DNA of 64,000 nt. Origin: Hydrogenophilales bacterium (lineage in GTDB: Bacteria; Pseudomonadota; Gammaproteobacteria; Burkholderiales; Thiobacillaceae). Made by a program: the position numbers and the translations under genes. The stretch lies in assembly GCA_023258975.1 (NCBI GenBank), contig JAHFRD010000004.1:62001-126000 (forward strand). Reading direction: 5' to 3'. The notes below the pieces were generated by a model that worked only from the letters and a program-made list of their open reading frames with translations, was not told the DNA's origin and searched no databases. Every line of letters starts with the position of its first letter. Position 1 is the first letter of the stretch. Below, piece after piece: positions 41,733 through 50,181 of the stretch.

Positions 41733-43139
41733 TTATTTTTCAGGCCTTTCCACTTTCTCGGGCTTTTCTATCTTCTCAGGCTTCTCTATTTTTTCAGGTT
41801 TTTCTATCTTTTCAGGCTTCTCGACTTTTTCAGGCTTCTCGATCTTCTCGGGCTTCTCTATTTTTTCGGGTTTTTCTATCTTTTCAGGCTTCTCGACCTT
41901 CTCGACCTTCTCGATCCGCTCGACCGCTTCAATCTTCTCCACCCTCTCCACTTTCTCCTTTCTTTCACTTGCCGTGGCAATCGTGGTGGCGGCTTCCTCG
42001 CGCTCCCGGCCATCGCGCGACGACCCCGCTCCGGCATTGCCTTCCCGACCGCCACGTCCGTCAGGGCGCGCCGCGTCGAAGCGCATGATCTCCAGCGCGC
42101 CGTTGTCTGCTGCCCGCGCTTCCACCCTGACCCACTCGCCCGGCCTGGCGGTGATCGCGATCCCGGGCTTCACGGCCATACGGGCATAGCCAATGTCCAG
42201 CGCCGCCGCGTCCGCGCCACCTTGCATCACGCCCTGCAACACCAGCCGTTCCGGCTTGGCCGGGAAATCCAGGGTGGGCGCGACGCGGGCCTGATGCACC
42301 ATGAGGACATCGTTTTTCAGGACGCCGGAGAGTTGTATTTCCCGCGCGACCGGCAGCGACTTCACGCCGACGACGTTGAGCAGGCCGATCCGCGCCACGT
42401 TGCCGGACAGATAATCCAGCGGCGCCGTCAGCGACACCTGTGCCCTGGGGCTGATGCGTTCCACCAGGGTGGCCTGTACGCTGCCGGATGCGTCGCGCAG
42501 GCCGCTGACCCGGACGAAATTACCCGGCTTCGGCGGCGAGCCCCGCCCATGTCCCGGCAGCACATCCTGTGGCGCCATGCGCACCATCTGGCCGAGGACG
42601 ACGAAATGGTCGCCCTCGGGCGCTACCCAACTGACCGGCCCCACCAGCGCGGAGATGAGCGCGATGCGGCGCGCCCGCAGGGTGGTGCCGCCGCCTTCGG
42701 CGTCCACCGAGACCAGTTGGCCGATGGCGAGTTGTCCACTGTTGCCCGCCTCGCCGTCGATGCTGACCGGGGTGTTCGTGTCGTAAGTCACGCGCAGGCC
42801 ATTGACGCAGATGCTGCCGAAGCCGGTGATGACGCCCACGATCCCGGTGCCACCGCTACCGCTGCCGTCCACGCGCGCGCCGGTGCCGCCCGTGCCGGTG
42901 CCATCACCCTGGTGGCCGGTTCCACCCGTGCCGGCGCCATCACCCTGGTGGCCGGTGCCGCCCGTGCCGGTGCCATCACCGCCGTGGCCGCTGCCGCCCA
43001 TGCCGCCGCCGTCCAGGTTCAGGCCGGGCAGCGCGCAAGGATTGGCCCGCGCTCCGCCGGACAGAGACAGCAGGCCGAGGATCAGCCCGAGGATCAGGCC
43101 GGGTGTCAGGCCAAACCGCAGCGCATGCAGGGCGCGCAT
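41733..43139 (-). CDS. DUF5666 secreted protein with Lys-Pro-Glu hexapeptide tail
   Basis: 468 residues. A signal peptide (LTPGLILGLILGLLSLSGGARA) is followed by a Gly/Thr-rich repeat zone (GTGGTGHQGDG repeated, about 45-95), DUF5666-like OB-type beta-domains (VITGFGSICVNGLRVTYDTN; GPVSWVAPEGDHFVVLGQMV and later copies) and a highly charged C-terminus of EKPEKI/EKPEKV hexapeptides. ATG overlaps the DUF6502 stop. Being encoded at the head of the secretion operon it may be a substrate or a surface-exposed accessory, which is an inference. Confidence 0.83.
   Translation of the reverse strand: MRALHALRFGLTPGLILGLILGLLSLSGGARANPCALPGLNLDGGGMGGSGHGGDGTGTGGTGHQGDGAGTGGTGHQGDGTGTGGTGARVDGSGSGGTGIVGVITGFGSICVNGLRVTYDTNTPVSIDGEAGNSGQLAIGQLVSVDAEGGGTTLRARRIALISALVGPVSWVAPEGDHFVVLGQMVRMAPQDVLPGHGRGSPPKPGNFVRVSGLRDASGSVQATLVERISPRAQVSLTAPLDYLSGNVARIGLLNVVGVKSLPVAREIQLSGVLKNDVLMVHQARVAPTLDFPAKPERLVLQGVMQGGADAAALDIGYARMAVKPGIAITARPGEWVRVEARAADNGALEIMRFDAARPDGRGGREGNAGAGSSRDGREREEAATTIATASERKEKVERVEKIEAVERIEKVEKVEKPEKIEKPEKIEKPEKIEKPEKVEKPEKIEKPEKIEKPEKIEKPEKVERPEK
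41736..41900 (-). repeat. Hexapeptide-coding 18-bp tandem repeats with 72-bp higher-order period
   Basis: Nine consecutive PEK-type units follow the pattern I-I-I-V twice, so the array also repeats every 72 bp (for example matching stretches near 41781 and 41853). Codons GAA/GAG and AAA/AAG are mixed within units yet conserved between 72-bp blocks. It is coding and has no spacers. Confidence 0.85.
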
Positions 43140-43990
43140 CAGCGTGGTTCCCCGCGCTGTGGCTTCTCGTCTTCCGCGTAGTAGTAGACGCCGAAGGCCA
43201 TGCGCCGGCTGGCGTCCGCGCGCCCGATGTCGGCTTCCTGCAAGGCCAGCGCCTTGCGGTTGATTTCCTGCATCGCGTCGATCGCCAACTCGCGCGACAG
43301 GGCGCGCAGTTGCTCGACCGATTGTGGCGAGAGGCCGTCGCAATAAACGCTGCGCTCCAGGAAGGGGGGCTGGCCGTCGAGCAGGTTGTGCGTCGTCGCC
43401 GCCAGGTGGTCACCGATGTTCTTGCCCAGGTAGAAGCTTTTCTCTTCCAGGCCGCGCGCCGGCACGAAGGCGTGTTCGACCAGATGCACGCGGTCGTCGG
43501 CGTCCAGGGTGACCACGCCCAGGCGCAGCCATTCATCGAGCACGGCGCGCGGGCGGATGTCCTTGCTGACGCTTTCCACCAGGCGTTCGAACGACACCTC
43601 GCCGCCCTGGCTGGCCAGGCGCGGCAGCCCCAGGGGACGGCGTTGGCTGTCGAGAAACGCGGCATCGGCGCACCAGCGCGAGACCACCTGGGCGCCCAGG
43701 GAAACCACGGTCGAGGGCGGCGCCCGCAGCAACCTCTCCTCGCGCAGGCGCTTGACCTCGCGGCGATGCACGCCGGAAAGCAGGCTCACCCGGCTATCGG
43801 TGACCGAGGCGCCGTCGTCGGGGAAATCCCGCGCGGCGACATCCACGAACACGCCCTTGGCGAGGTCGCAGAACGCCACGTAATTGACGCCGAAGGTCAT
43901 CAACAGGCGCGCCAGCGGCCGCAGCAGCCGCTGTACCGCCCGCAACAAGGACGGCGAGGTGACCAGGGTGGCTTGGGTGGGCATGTCCAT
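43139..43990 (-). CDS. DUF6502 family protein
   Basis: 283 residues, no signal peptide. An N-terminal helical part (LLRAVQRLLRPLARLLMTFG, then AFCDLAKGVFVDVAARDF) resembles a winged-helix region (SLLSGVHRREVKRLREE), and this is followed by a conserved region with LVEHAFVPARGLEEKSFYLG. The DUF6502 call is from recall of this pattern. It is the first gene of the minus-strand operon leading through DUF5666 into the secretion genes. A regulatory role is possible from the HTH-like segment. Confidence 0.7.
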   Translation of the reverse strand: MDMPTQATLVTSPSLLRAVQRLLRPLARLLMTFGVNYVAFCDLAKGVFVDVAARDFPDDGASVTDSRVSLLSGVHRREVKRLREERLLRAPPSTVVSLGAQVVSRWCADAAFLDSQRRPLGLPRLASQGGEVSFERLVESVSKDIRPRAVLDEWLRLGVVTLDADDRVHLVEHAFVPARGLEEKSFYLGKNIGDHLAATTHNLLDGQPPFLERSVYCDGLSPQSVEQLRALSRELAIDAMQEINRKALALQEADIGRADASRRMAFGVYYYAEDEKPQRGEPR

Positions 43991-44137
43991 AGTTGAAATC
44001 GTATCAAGCGTGTCTCTCCGATACGCTCCATACGTTGGGTCTTTTTCCTGAATGAACCTATTGAAAAGTGTTTCCCACGATAACCCTCCAGACCATTCCG
44101 GCTCGCGTTGATCCTATTTTCCGCAGTTGCAGGTGCC

Positions 44138-44195
44138 GTAGGAGCGGGCTTGCCCGCGATAGAACGCGGCCATTCGCGGGCAAGCCCGCTCCTAC
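44138..44195. repeat. REP-like inverted pair
   Basis: A 22-bp element starting GTAGGAGCGGGCTTGCCCGC (44138-44159) is followed after 14 bp by its perfect inverse (44174-44195). Each arm also contains an internal GCGGGC-TT-GCCCGC palindrome. The sequence is of the REP type well known in Pseudomonas-like genomes, where TnpA-REP transposases spread it. Confidence 0.85.
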
Positions 44196-44382
44196 GAGTG
44201 ACGTTTCCACCCACCCCGCAGGTGAAGCGAACAATCACCGGTCATGCCTTTCCCACGCGGCTTTCGAGCGTTTTGCGTATGACCAACCGCAGTTTCCAGG
44301 TTGATTCGTTTGCGGATGCCGTGATTCCATCCACCTGTTGGGCTTTCCACGCGCCTCGCATGGAAAGTCCGACAGGTTCATG

Positions 44383-44414
44383 AAAAAGCGGGCGGGAACC
44401 CTCCCGCCCGCTTT
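44383..44414 (-). terminator. Terminator of the multihaem cytochrome gene
   Basis: Perfect 13-bp arms AAAGCGGGCGGGA / TCCCGCCCGCTTT with a 4-nt loop; A residues at 44383-44387 give the T-run on the minus strand. It ends 16 bp from the cytochrome stop. Confidence 0.88.
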
Positions 44415-44430
44415 CCATGATTCGTCAGCC

Positions 44431-46614
44431 TCAGTTTCCTTTCGGTCCGTTGTGGCAGTCGTAGCAGCCAACTTTCTGGCCGGCGGCGAAGTTCACCGTC
44501 TTGCCATCGGCATTGAAGCTGCGCGCGACTTTTACCGTGGAGAGCACGCTGCCGCGGTAATCGGCGCCGTGGCAGTAGGCGCAGGCCGCCGTCCCTTTCT
44601 CGGCGACGCTCTTGTGGCCACTGACCCAGGCGTTGCCCGGCGTATGCATGCCATGCGGCCCCTTGTCGGCGGTCAGCGGTACCGTTTTGTGGCAGGCGCT
44701 GCATTCACCGATGGTGCCGGCCCGGCCCTGCACGTCTTTGGACAACACGTTGTCGTTGGCGTGGGAGCTGGGATACACGGCATGAGTGGAACCGTGGCAG
44801 GACTCGCATTGCAGGCCGCCGTGGCCCTTGCTGAAGCGATACAGGCTGAAACCGTTGCCGGGAACGTTGGCGTTCGTGGCAAAGCGGGTATCCAGCCACT
44901 TCTTCAGAATGCCGGTGCCGCTGACCGCGGCCAGATCACGCTTGCCGTCGTGGTGGCAGGACTGGCAGTTGGGCTGATCGAGCCAGCCGGTGCGGGTGGC
45001 GCTGCCGACGTTGGACATGGTGCCGTGGCAGCTCTGGCAATCCATCGCCGGCTGGCCGTTGGCCAGCGTCGCGTTGCCCATCGCGCCGCGCAGGCACTTG
45101 GTTTGCGAGCCGGGGTGGCACTGGTAGCAGGCGTTGCGGTTGTTGATGCTGTCCAGCACCTGGCCGGTGGCCGCGTCCTTGACCAGGGCGTGGTGGCTGT
45201 GGATGCTGGCGGTCAGGGGTTTGATGCCGGCCACGCCGGTGCCGGGCAGGGCGTTGGAGGCGTGGCAGGCGGCGCACAGGATGGGCTTGCCGGCGGCGGC
45301 GGTGGCGGCCAGGCCGGCGGCGCCATAGCCCTTGGCTTTCAGCGCGTCCTGATAGGCCTTCACCTTCAGTGACTTTTCGTCATGCAGCGCCAGGATGTTC
45401 TTCTTGTAGTCCCGTTCCGGATAGGGGTCGTTGGCCCAGCCGACGGCGGGCTTGGCGGCGGCGCCGGAGTTCGAGGCATGACACGCGGCGCAACTCATTT
45501 CATCGGAAACCGGCAACACCACGCGAGCCTGGGCCAGTTGCTTGCCGCTGGCATCACGCGCGACCACCTTGACCATGGGGTAGAAATTCTTGCGGCCGGC
45601 GTCGTCATACGGGGTGATCGGAATGCCGTCGGCGATGAACTGGCCGCTGGCCGCCTCGAAACTGAGCGCTCGCGGCGTGAATGACGGCGCGGCATTGCCG
45701 GTCAGGCCGATGTCGTCCGCCAGCTTGGCGCCGTAGAGGGGCTGCGCATACATCCAGAAATTGGTCTTGGTCGAGGAGATGCTGTTGGTCGAGCCATCCA
45801 GGTCGGCCATGGCCTCATAGGTCAGGGTGACGCCGGAGGTGACCAGCTTGTTGTTGGCGCTGTCCACCAATTGCGCGTGCAGATTGTTGAACGGCGGCAG
45901 GATGGAGAACACCGAGTAGTCGCCATCCATGCAGTGCATGCCCAGGTCGTTCCAGGCCACCAGGGTGTGGGAGGTGCCCGGGACGCCACCCGCGCCACCG
46001 CCTGTGCCGCCGCTGCTGGACTGGGTAACCGTGACGGGGATGGATAGCGTGGTCTTGCCGTCCTTGATCGTGATTTTCGCCGTGCCCACACTCAGGGCGG
46101 TGACTTTCACGCGCGTATCGGAAACCTCGACCGTGGCGACCCGGGTGCTGGAGGAACTCGCGCTCGGCTTGCCGGAAACGTTGGACAGGGCGATGTTCGC
46201 CTCGGCGCCGGGCTGCATGCTCAACGAGCCCGGGCTGGCGCTCATGCTGGCCGGTGGGGGCGGCGCCGCCACCGTCACGGAAACCGTCACGCTGTTGCGG
46301 GAGTCGCGCACGGTCAATTCAGCGGTTCCGGCGGCTTTGGCGCTGACCTGAATCGTTCCTCCGGACAGGCTGGCGGTGGCGACCTTCGCATTGGACGTGC
46401 TCACTTTCACGCCACCGGAGGCATTGGACAGGCTGACCGTCGCCGAGCCGCCCACGGTTAACGCCAACGACGCGGGGGTCGTTTGAAGCACGGGTTTGGA
46501 CGATTTGGCCTTGCTGGATCCCTCAAGTTCGGAATCCGCCCGGGCGGGTTGTGCCAGCAACAAGATTGGCGCCAGTAGCAGCGCCAACCAATGGATAGTT
46601 CGCGTAGATGTCAT
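44431..46614 (-). CDS. Nine-haem c-type cytochrome with N-terminal Ig-like domains
   Basis: 727 residues from MTSTRTIHW after a CAGGAGG ribosome site. A signal peptide (LALLLAPILLLAQPARA) is followed by two Big2-type Ig-like domains (about 40-120 and 125-200), a Gly-rich linker, a beta-domain with AWNDLGMHCMDGDYSVFSIL and a C-terminal electron-transfer region with nine CXXCH sites (CAACH twice, CYQCH, CQSCH twice, CESCH, CSACH, CAYCH, CYDCH). It should act in the periplasm or at the cell surface. The donor and acceptor are not evident from neighbours. Confidence 0.9.
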   Translation of the reverse strand: MTSTRTIHWLALLLAPILLLAQPARADSELEGSSKAKSSKPVLQTTPASLALTVGGSATVSLSNASGGVKVSTSNAKVATASLSGGTIQVSAKAAGTAELTVRDSRNSVTVSVTVAAPPPPASMSASPGSLSMQPGAEANIALSNVSGKPSASSSSTRVATVEVSDTRVKVTALSVGTAKITIKDGKTTLSIPVTVTQSSSGGTGGGAGGVPGTSHTLVAWNDLGMHCMDGDYSVFSILPPFNNLHAQLVDSANNKLVTSGVTLTYEAMADLDGSTNSISSTKTNFWMYAQPLYGAKLADDIGLTGNAAPSFTPRALSFEAASGQFIADGIPITPYDDAGRKNFYPMVKVVARDASGKQLAQARVVLPVSDEMSCAACHASNSGAAAKPAVGWANDPYPERDYKKNILALHDEKSLKVKAYQDALKAKGYGAAGLAATAAAGKPILCAACHASNALPGTGVAGIKPLTASIHSHHALVKDAATGQVLDSINNRNACYQCHPGSQTKCLRGAMGNATLANGQPAMDCQSCHGTMSNVGSATRTGWLDQPNCQSCHHDGKRDLAAVSGTGILKKWLDTRFATNANVPGNGFSLYRFSKGHGGLQCESCHGSTHAVYPSSHANDNVLSKDVQGRAGTIGECSACHKTVPLTADKGPHGMHTPGNAWVSGHKSVAEKGTAACAYCHGADYRGSVLSTVKVARSFNADGKTVNFAAGQKVGCYDCHNGPKGN

Positions 46615-46678
46615 GAAAGCCTCCTGACCAAAAAAAATCAAGGATGAAAATCCCCCATGCCAACGACATGGTGAAGCC

Positions 46679-46707
46679 ATCATATGTGTAAATAATTCAC
46701 ACGTCAA
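46679..46707 (-). promoter_or_regulatory. Promoter of the multihaem cytochrome with operator-like spacer
   Basis: On the minus strand TTGACG, exactly 17 bp, then TATGAT, about 65 bp upstream of the start codon. The 17-bp spacer itself has TGTG/CACA ends (TGTGAATTATTTACACA), resembling a CRP/FNR-superfamily half-site pair. The surrounding 306-bp gap (46615-46920) holds no gene. Confidence 0.65.
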
Positions 46708-46920
46708 AAAAGTTCATGTATTCAAGCGGCGCAGAGCGTGGATACAAGAATGAAAAACAGGATTATCCGCGTGGATTGTTTACACGAAACGGGCGTTTCG
46801 GGAGCCGCGCGGACACGCGTAGCGGTCTTGCGTGAATGCCACGGGCGCTTATCCATCGCGGCGTTCCCGGAATCCAAAACGGCCGACTGCCTGTTTCCAG
46901 GTTCCAGCGGAGCAGGGCAC

Positions 46921-48168
46921 TCAGAACTGGTAGGTGGTCTGGAGCAGGAACAGGTTCCAGTCGGGTGAGGTGTTGCCGGGAACCCACTGGCCGTTGCTCA
47001 GGTTGTCCGCCGGTGGCAGCCACAAAGTCCCATGCGCGCGATGCGCCTCGCCGGCCAGCAGCCAGTGCTTGTCCATGCGGTAACGCAAGCCGAGGGTCCA
47101 CCCCCTGGCGAAGCGCGACCAGGCCGGTTTGCCGGCGTTGACGGGGTCTGCGGCATAGGCGATTCCATCCGGATCGTTCTTGTCCGACAGGAAGACGTCA
47201 TGACGCAGCAGCGCTTCCCAGCGTGGCGCGAAACGCCATTGGGCCTGCAAGTACCAGGCGTTGCCGGTATTTTGGGCGTCCAGGTTGGGGATGCTGGTGC
47301 TGTCGAAACGGTTATGGAAGCTGTTGCGTGTCCATTCCCCCGAAAGGGATACCCGCTCGCCATTCCATTGCATGGACAAGGCCGAGAACCTGAAATCGAG
47401 ACGGCCGCCATTCCAGACGTCCGCGCTACCGGGCCGGTATCGGGCGGTTCCTTGCGCGTGGCTGATCAGGGCGCGTAGCCGGCCACCGTCATGGTCATAG
47501 GCCAACTGGCCGGAAAAGGCCTCATTCTCTCTGGTGTATAGCGTGCCCGCGAACAACGAACGGTCACCCAGCAAGGTCCAGAAGGTGTTGTCGCCACGGA
47601 CATTCGGCTTGATCTGGGAAAGGCGCAGGGTGACGCTGTCGCCTCCCAGGGCGCGCTCCGCTTCCATGTGAATGCCGGTGGCGGACTGGGTGAGTTGGCG
47701 CAGGGAGTCCGGATAGATGGATTGCGGCGCCAGGATGCCCGGCCGTGTCATTGGCGTGTCGCGCATGTCGTTGTATAGCCCGTAGGGCACCTTGATCTTG
47801 CCCAGCATGAGCGTCAGGTGGCCCGCCTCGCTTTCCAGCGGGGTGTAGGCGGCATAGAGATAATCGGTCTCGACGCGGTTTTCTTCGGATTCGCCTCCGC
47901 GCCGGTAGATGGCCTGTCCCGAGAGCAGCCATTGCGAATGTGGCCGCCAGGACACGCCGGCGCCGACTTCCGTGTAGTCGGCCGACAGCTTTCCACGGGT
48001 ATCACCGAAAAAATTGTTCTTTCCGCTGCTTGTGGTCAGGCGCTGGCTGACAAATCCCTGGGCGCGCAGATCGGCCTCATCGGCATGCGCCAACGTGACG
48101 AGCGGCGGCATCGCCAGAGCCAGAACGGCGGCGAGATCAGCGCACAGGTAACGCGCGTACTTTGTCAT
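46921..48168 (-). CDS. Outer-membrane porin
   Basis: 415 residues from MTKYARYLCADLAAVLAL, with a signal peptide ending near LAHADE. The rest is a beta-barrel: alternating strands such as VGAGVSWRPHSQWLLSGQAI, YLYAAYTPLESEAGHLTLML and GWTLGLRYRMDKHWLLAGEA, ending in the terminal-Phe signature LLQTTYQF of outer-membrane proteins. The solute is unknown. The start overlaps the upstream PBP-like gene by 32 bp, so the two form an operon. Confidence 0.85.
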   Translation of the reverse strand: MTKYARYLCADLAAVLALAMPPLVTLAHADEADLRAQGFVSQRLTTSSGKNNFFGDTRGKLSADYTEVGAGVSWRPHSQWLLSGQAIYRRGGESEENRVETDYLYAAYTPLESEAGHLTLMLGKIKVPYGLYNDMRDTPMTRPGILAPQSIYPDSLRQLTQSATGIHMEAERALGGDSVTLRLSQIKPNVRGDNTFWTLLGDRSLFAGTLYTRENEAFSGQLAYDHDGGRLRALISHAQGTARYRPGSADVWNGGRLDFRFSALSMQWNGERVSLSGEWTRNSFHNRFDSTSIPNLDAQNTGNAWYLQAQWRFAPRWEALLRHDVFLSDKNDPDGIAYAADPVNAGKPAWSRFARGWTLGLRYRMDKHWLLAGEAHRAHGTLWLPPADNLSNGQWVPGNTSPDWNLFLLQTTYQF

Positions 48169-48562
48169 TGTTGAGAACTCTCCCGATATAACCGATCGCG
48201 CCCGGAACCGAGGCGACCCGCTTGCGCATTTCCGCTTCATTCGCGACCTGAACCGGCGCCTGGCCTATGCCTGTGTAGATGGCGCGATCCCAGGCGTTGC
48301 GCAACTGGTATGGATACAAATCCAGGATGCCCTTGGTCATTTCCTGGTGCAGGGGGGATTCGTCCGGCAAGACGAAAATCCGGATGGCGCTGCCATCTTC
48401 CCAACGCGTTACCCTGGCTCCGAAGATCAAGCGCGCGAGCGGGCGCGATATCTCGGTTTCGGCAACTCCGGGATGGACGATCAGATCGACACCCCATGCC
48501 AGCCTCGCGGTGAACAGGGTGAGCGCCGCGAGGACCGCCGGAAATAATGCGCGGTGGATCAT
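48137..48562 (-). CDS. Short PstS-like periplasmic binding domain protein
   Basis: 141 residues, with a signal peptide (LFPAVLAALTLFTARLAWG). The remainder (RLIFGARVTRWEDGSAIRIF, then RNAWDRAIYTGIGQAPVQV and VASVPGAIGYIGRVLNNDKV) matches the small phosphate-binding-like domain group, about half the length of true PstS. Such genes often pair with a porin of the same operon, as here. No ABC transporter genes are nearby, so transport function is doubtful. Confidence 0.78.
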   Translation of the reverse strand: MIHRALFPAVLAALTLFTARLAWGVDLIVHPGVAETEISRPLARLIFGARVTRWEDGSAIRIFVLPDESPLHQEMTKGILDLYPYQLRNAWDRAIYTGIGQAPVQVANEAEMRKRVASVPGAIGYIGRVLNNDKVRALPVR

Positions 48563-48602
48563 CAGGCCCCTGGAGTCGGTGCGCGGTGAAGGGTGATCTC
48601 AA

Positions 48603-48614
48603 GGGGAATTCCCC
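48603..48614. promoter_or_regulatory. 12-bp perfect palindrome in the divergent psiE/PBP gap
   Basis: GGGGAATTCCCC lies in the 131-bp gap between the divergent PBP-like and psiE genes. It could be an operator for both; no PHO-box pattern was recognised. Confidence 0.35.
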
Positions 48615-48693
48615 CTTTCTTGTCGTTGGCTGCATATCGGCGCCGGCATCCACCTCGGGTAGCATGCGCGCCTGCGAGAAAGGAGAGACCACC

Positions 48694-49092
48694 ATGCGCC
48701 AGAACACCTTCACCCATCACGCTCAGACCCTCCTCGGTTTCATCGAGTATGTCGGCCTGACCGTCATCACGATTGCCACGGTCATTGCCGGTTATATCGA
48801 AGTTGGCCACATGGTGGCGGCGAGCACGGTCACCCTCTCCGATCTTCTGCTGATGTTCCTGTACCTGGAAATTCTGGCGATGGTGGCCATGTACTTCGAG
48901 TCCGGCAAATTGCCGGTGCGCTTTCCCATCTATATCGCCGTCGTCGCCCTGGCGCGTTATCTGGTGCTGGACATGAAGAACCTGGACATGTGGCACATGA
49001 TCGGAGTGGCGGCGTCCATTCTCCTGCTCACCCTGGCGGTTCTGATCCTGCGTTACGGCCATGTCCGTTATTCCTATAACGAGCGCGAGTAG
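48694..49092 (+). CDS. psiE: PsiE family membrane protein
   Basis: 132 residues from the ATG after AAGGAGAG. Four transmembrane helices (FIEYVGLTVITIATVIAGYI; LLLMFLYLEILAMVAMYFES; PIYIAVVALARYLVLDMKNL; ASILLLTLAVLILRYG) with the PsiE-type YFESGKLPVRFPIYI segment. PsiE is phosphate-starvation-inducible in E. coli but its function is unknown. Divergence from a phosphate-binding-like gene is suggestive but not proof of shared control. Confidence 0.87.
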   Translation: MRQNTFTHHAQTLLGFIEYVGLTVITIATVIAGYIEVGHMVAASTVTLSDLLLMFLYLEILAMVAMYFESGKLPVRFPIYIAVVALARYLVLDMKNLDMWHMIGVAASILLLTLAVLILRYGHVRYSYNERE

Positions 49093-49114
49093 GGAAGGAG
49101 GCGCGCCTACCGGT

Positions 49115-50164
<1,050 letters not shown>

Positions 50165-50181
50165 TCAAGGGACTCGTTGAA

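Larger units (their letters stand above)
43991..44430. other. Intergenic region between the cytochrome and secretion operons
   Basis: 440 bp without a convincing gene. It holds the 22-bp inverted REP-like repeat (44138-44195) and, at the other end, the terminator of the cytochrome gene. The promoter of the secretion operon should lie in the first about 100 bp, but no clear boxes were seen. Confidence 0.6.

Noticed and set aside
41736-41960. Short regular repeats considered as a CRISPR array
   Set aside because: Units are contiguous 18-bp coding repeats without spacers and stay in one reading frame.
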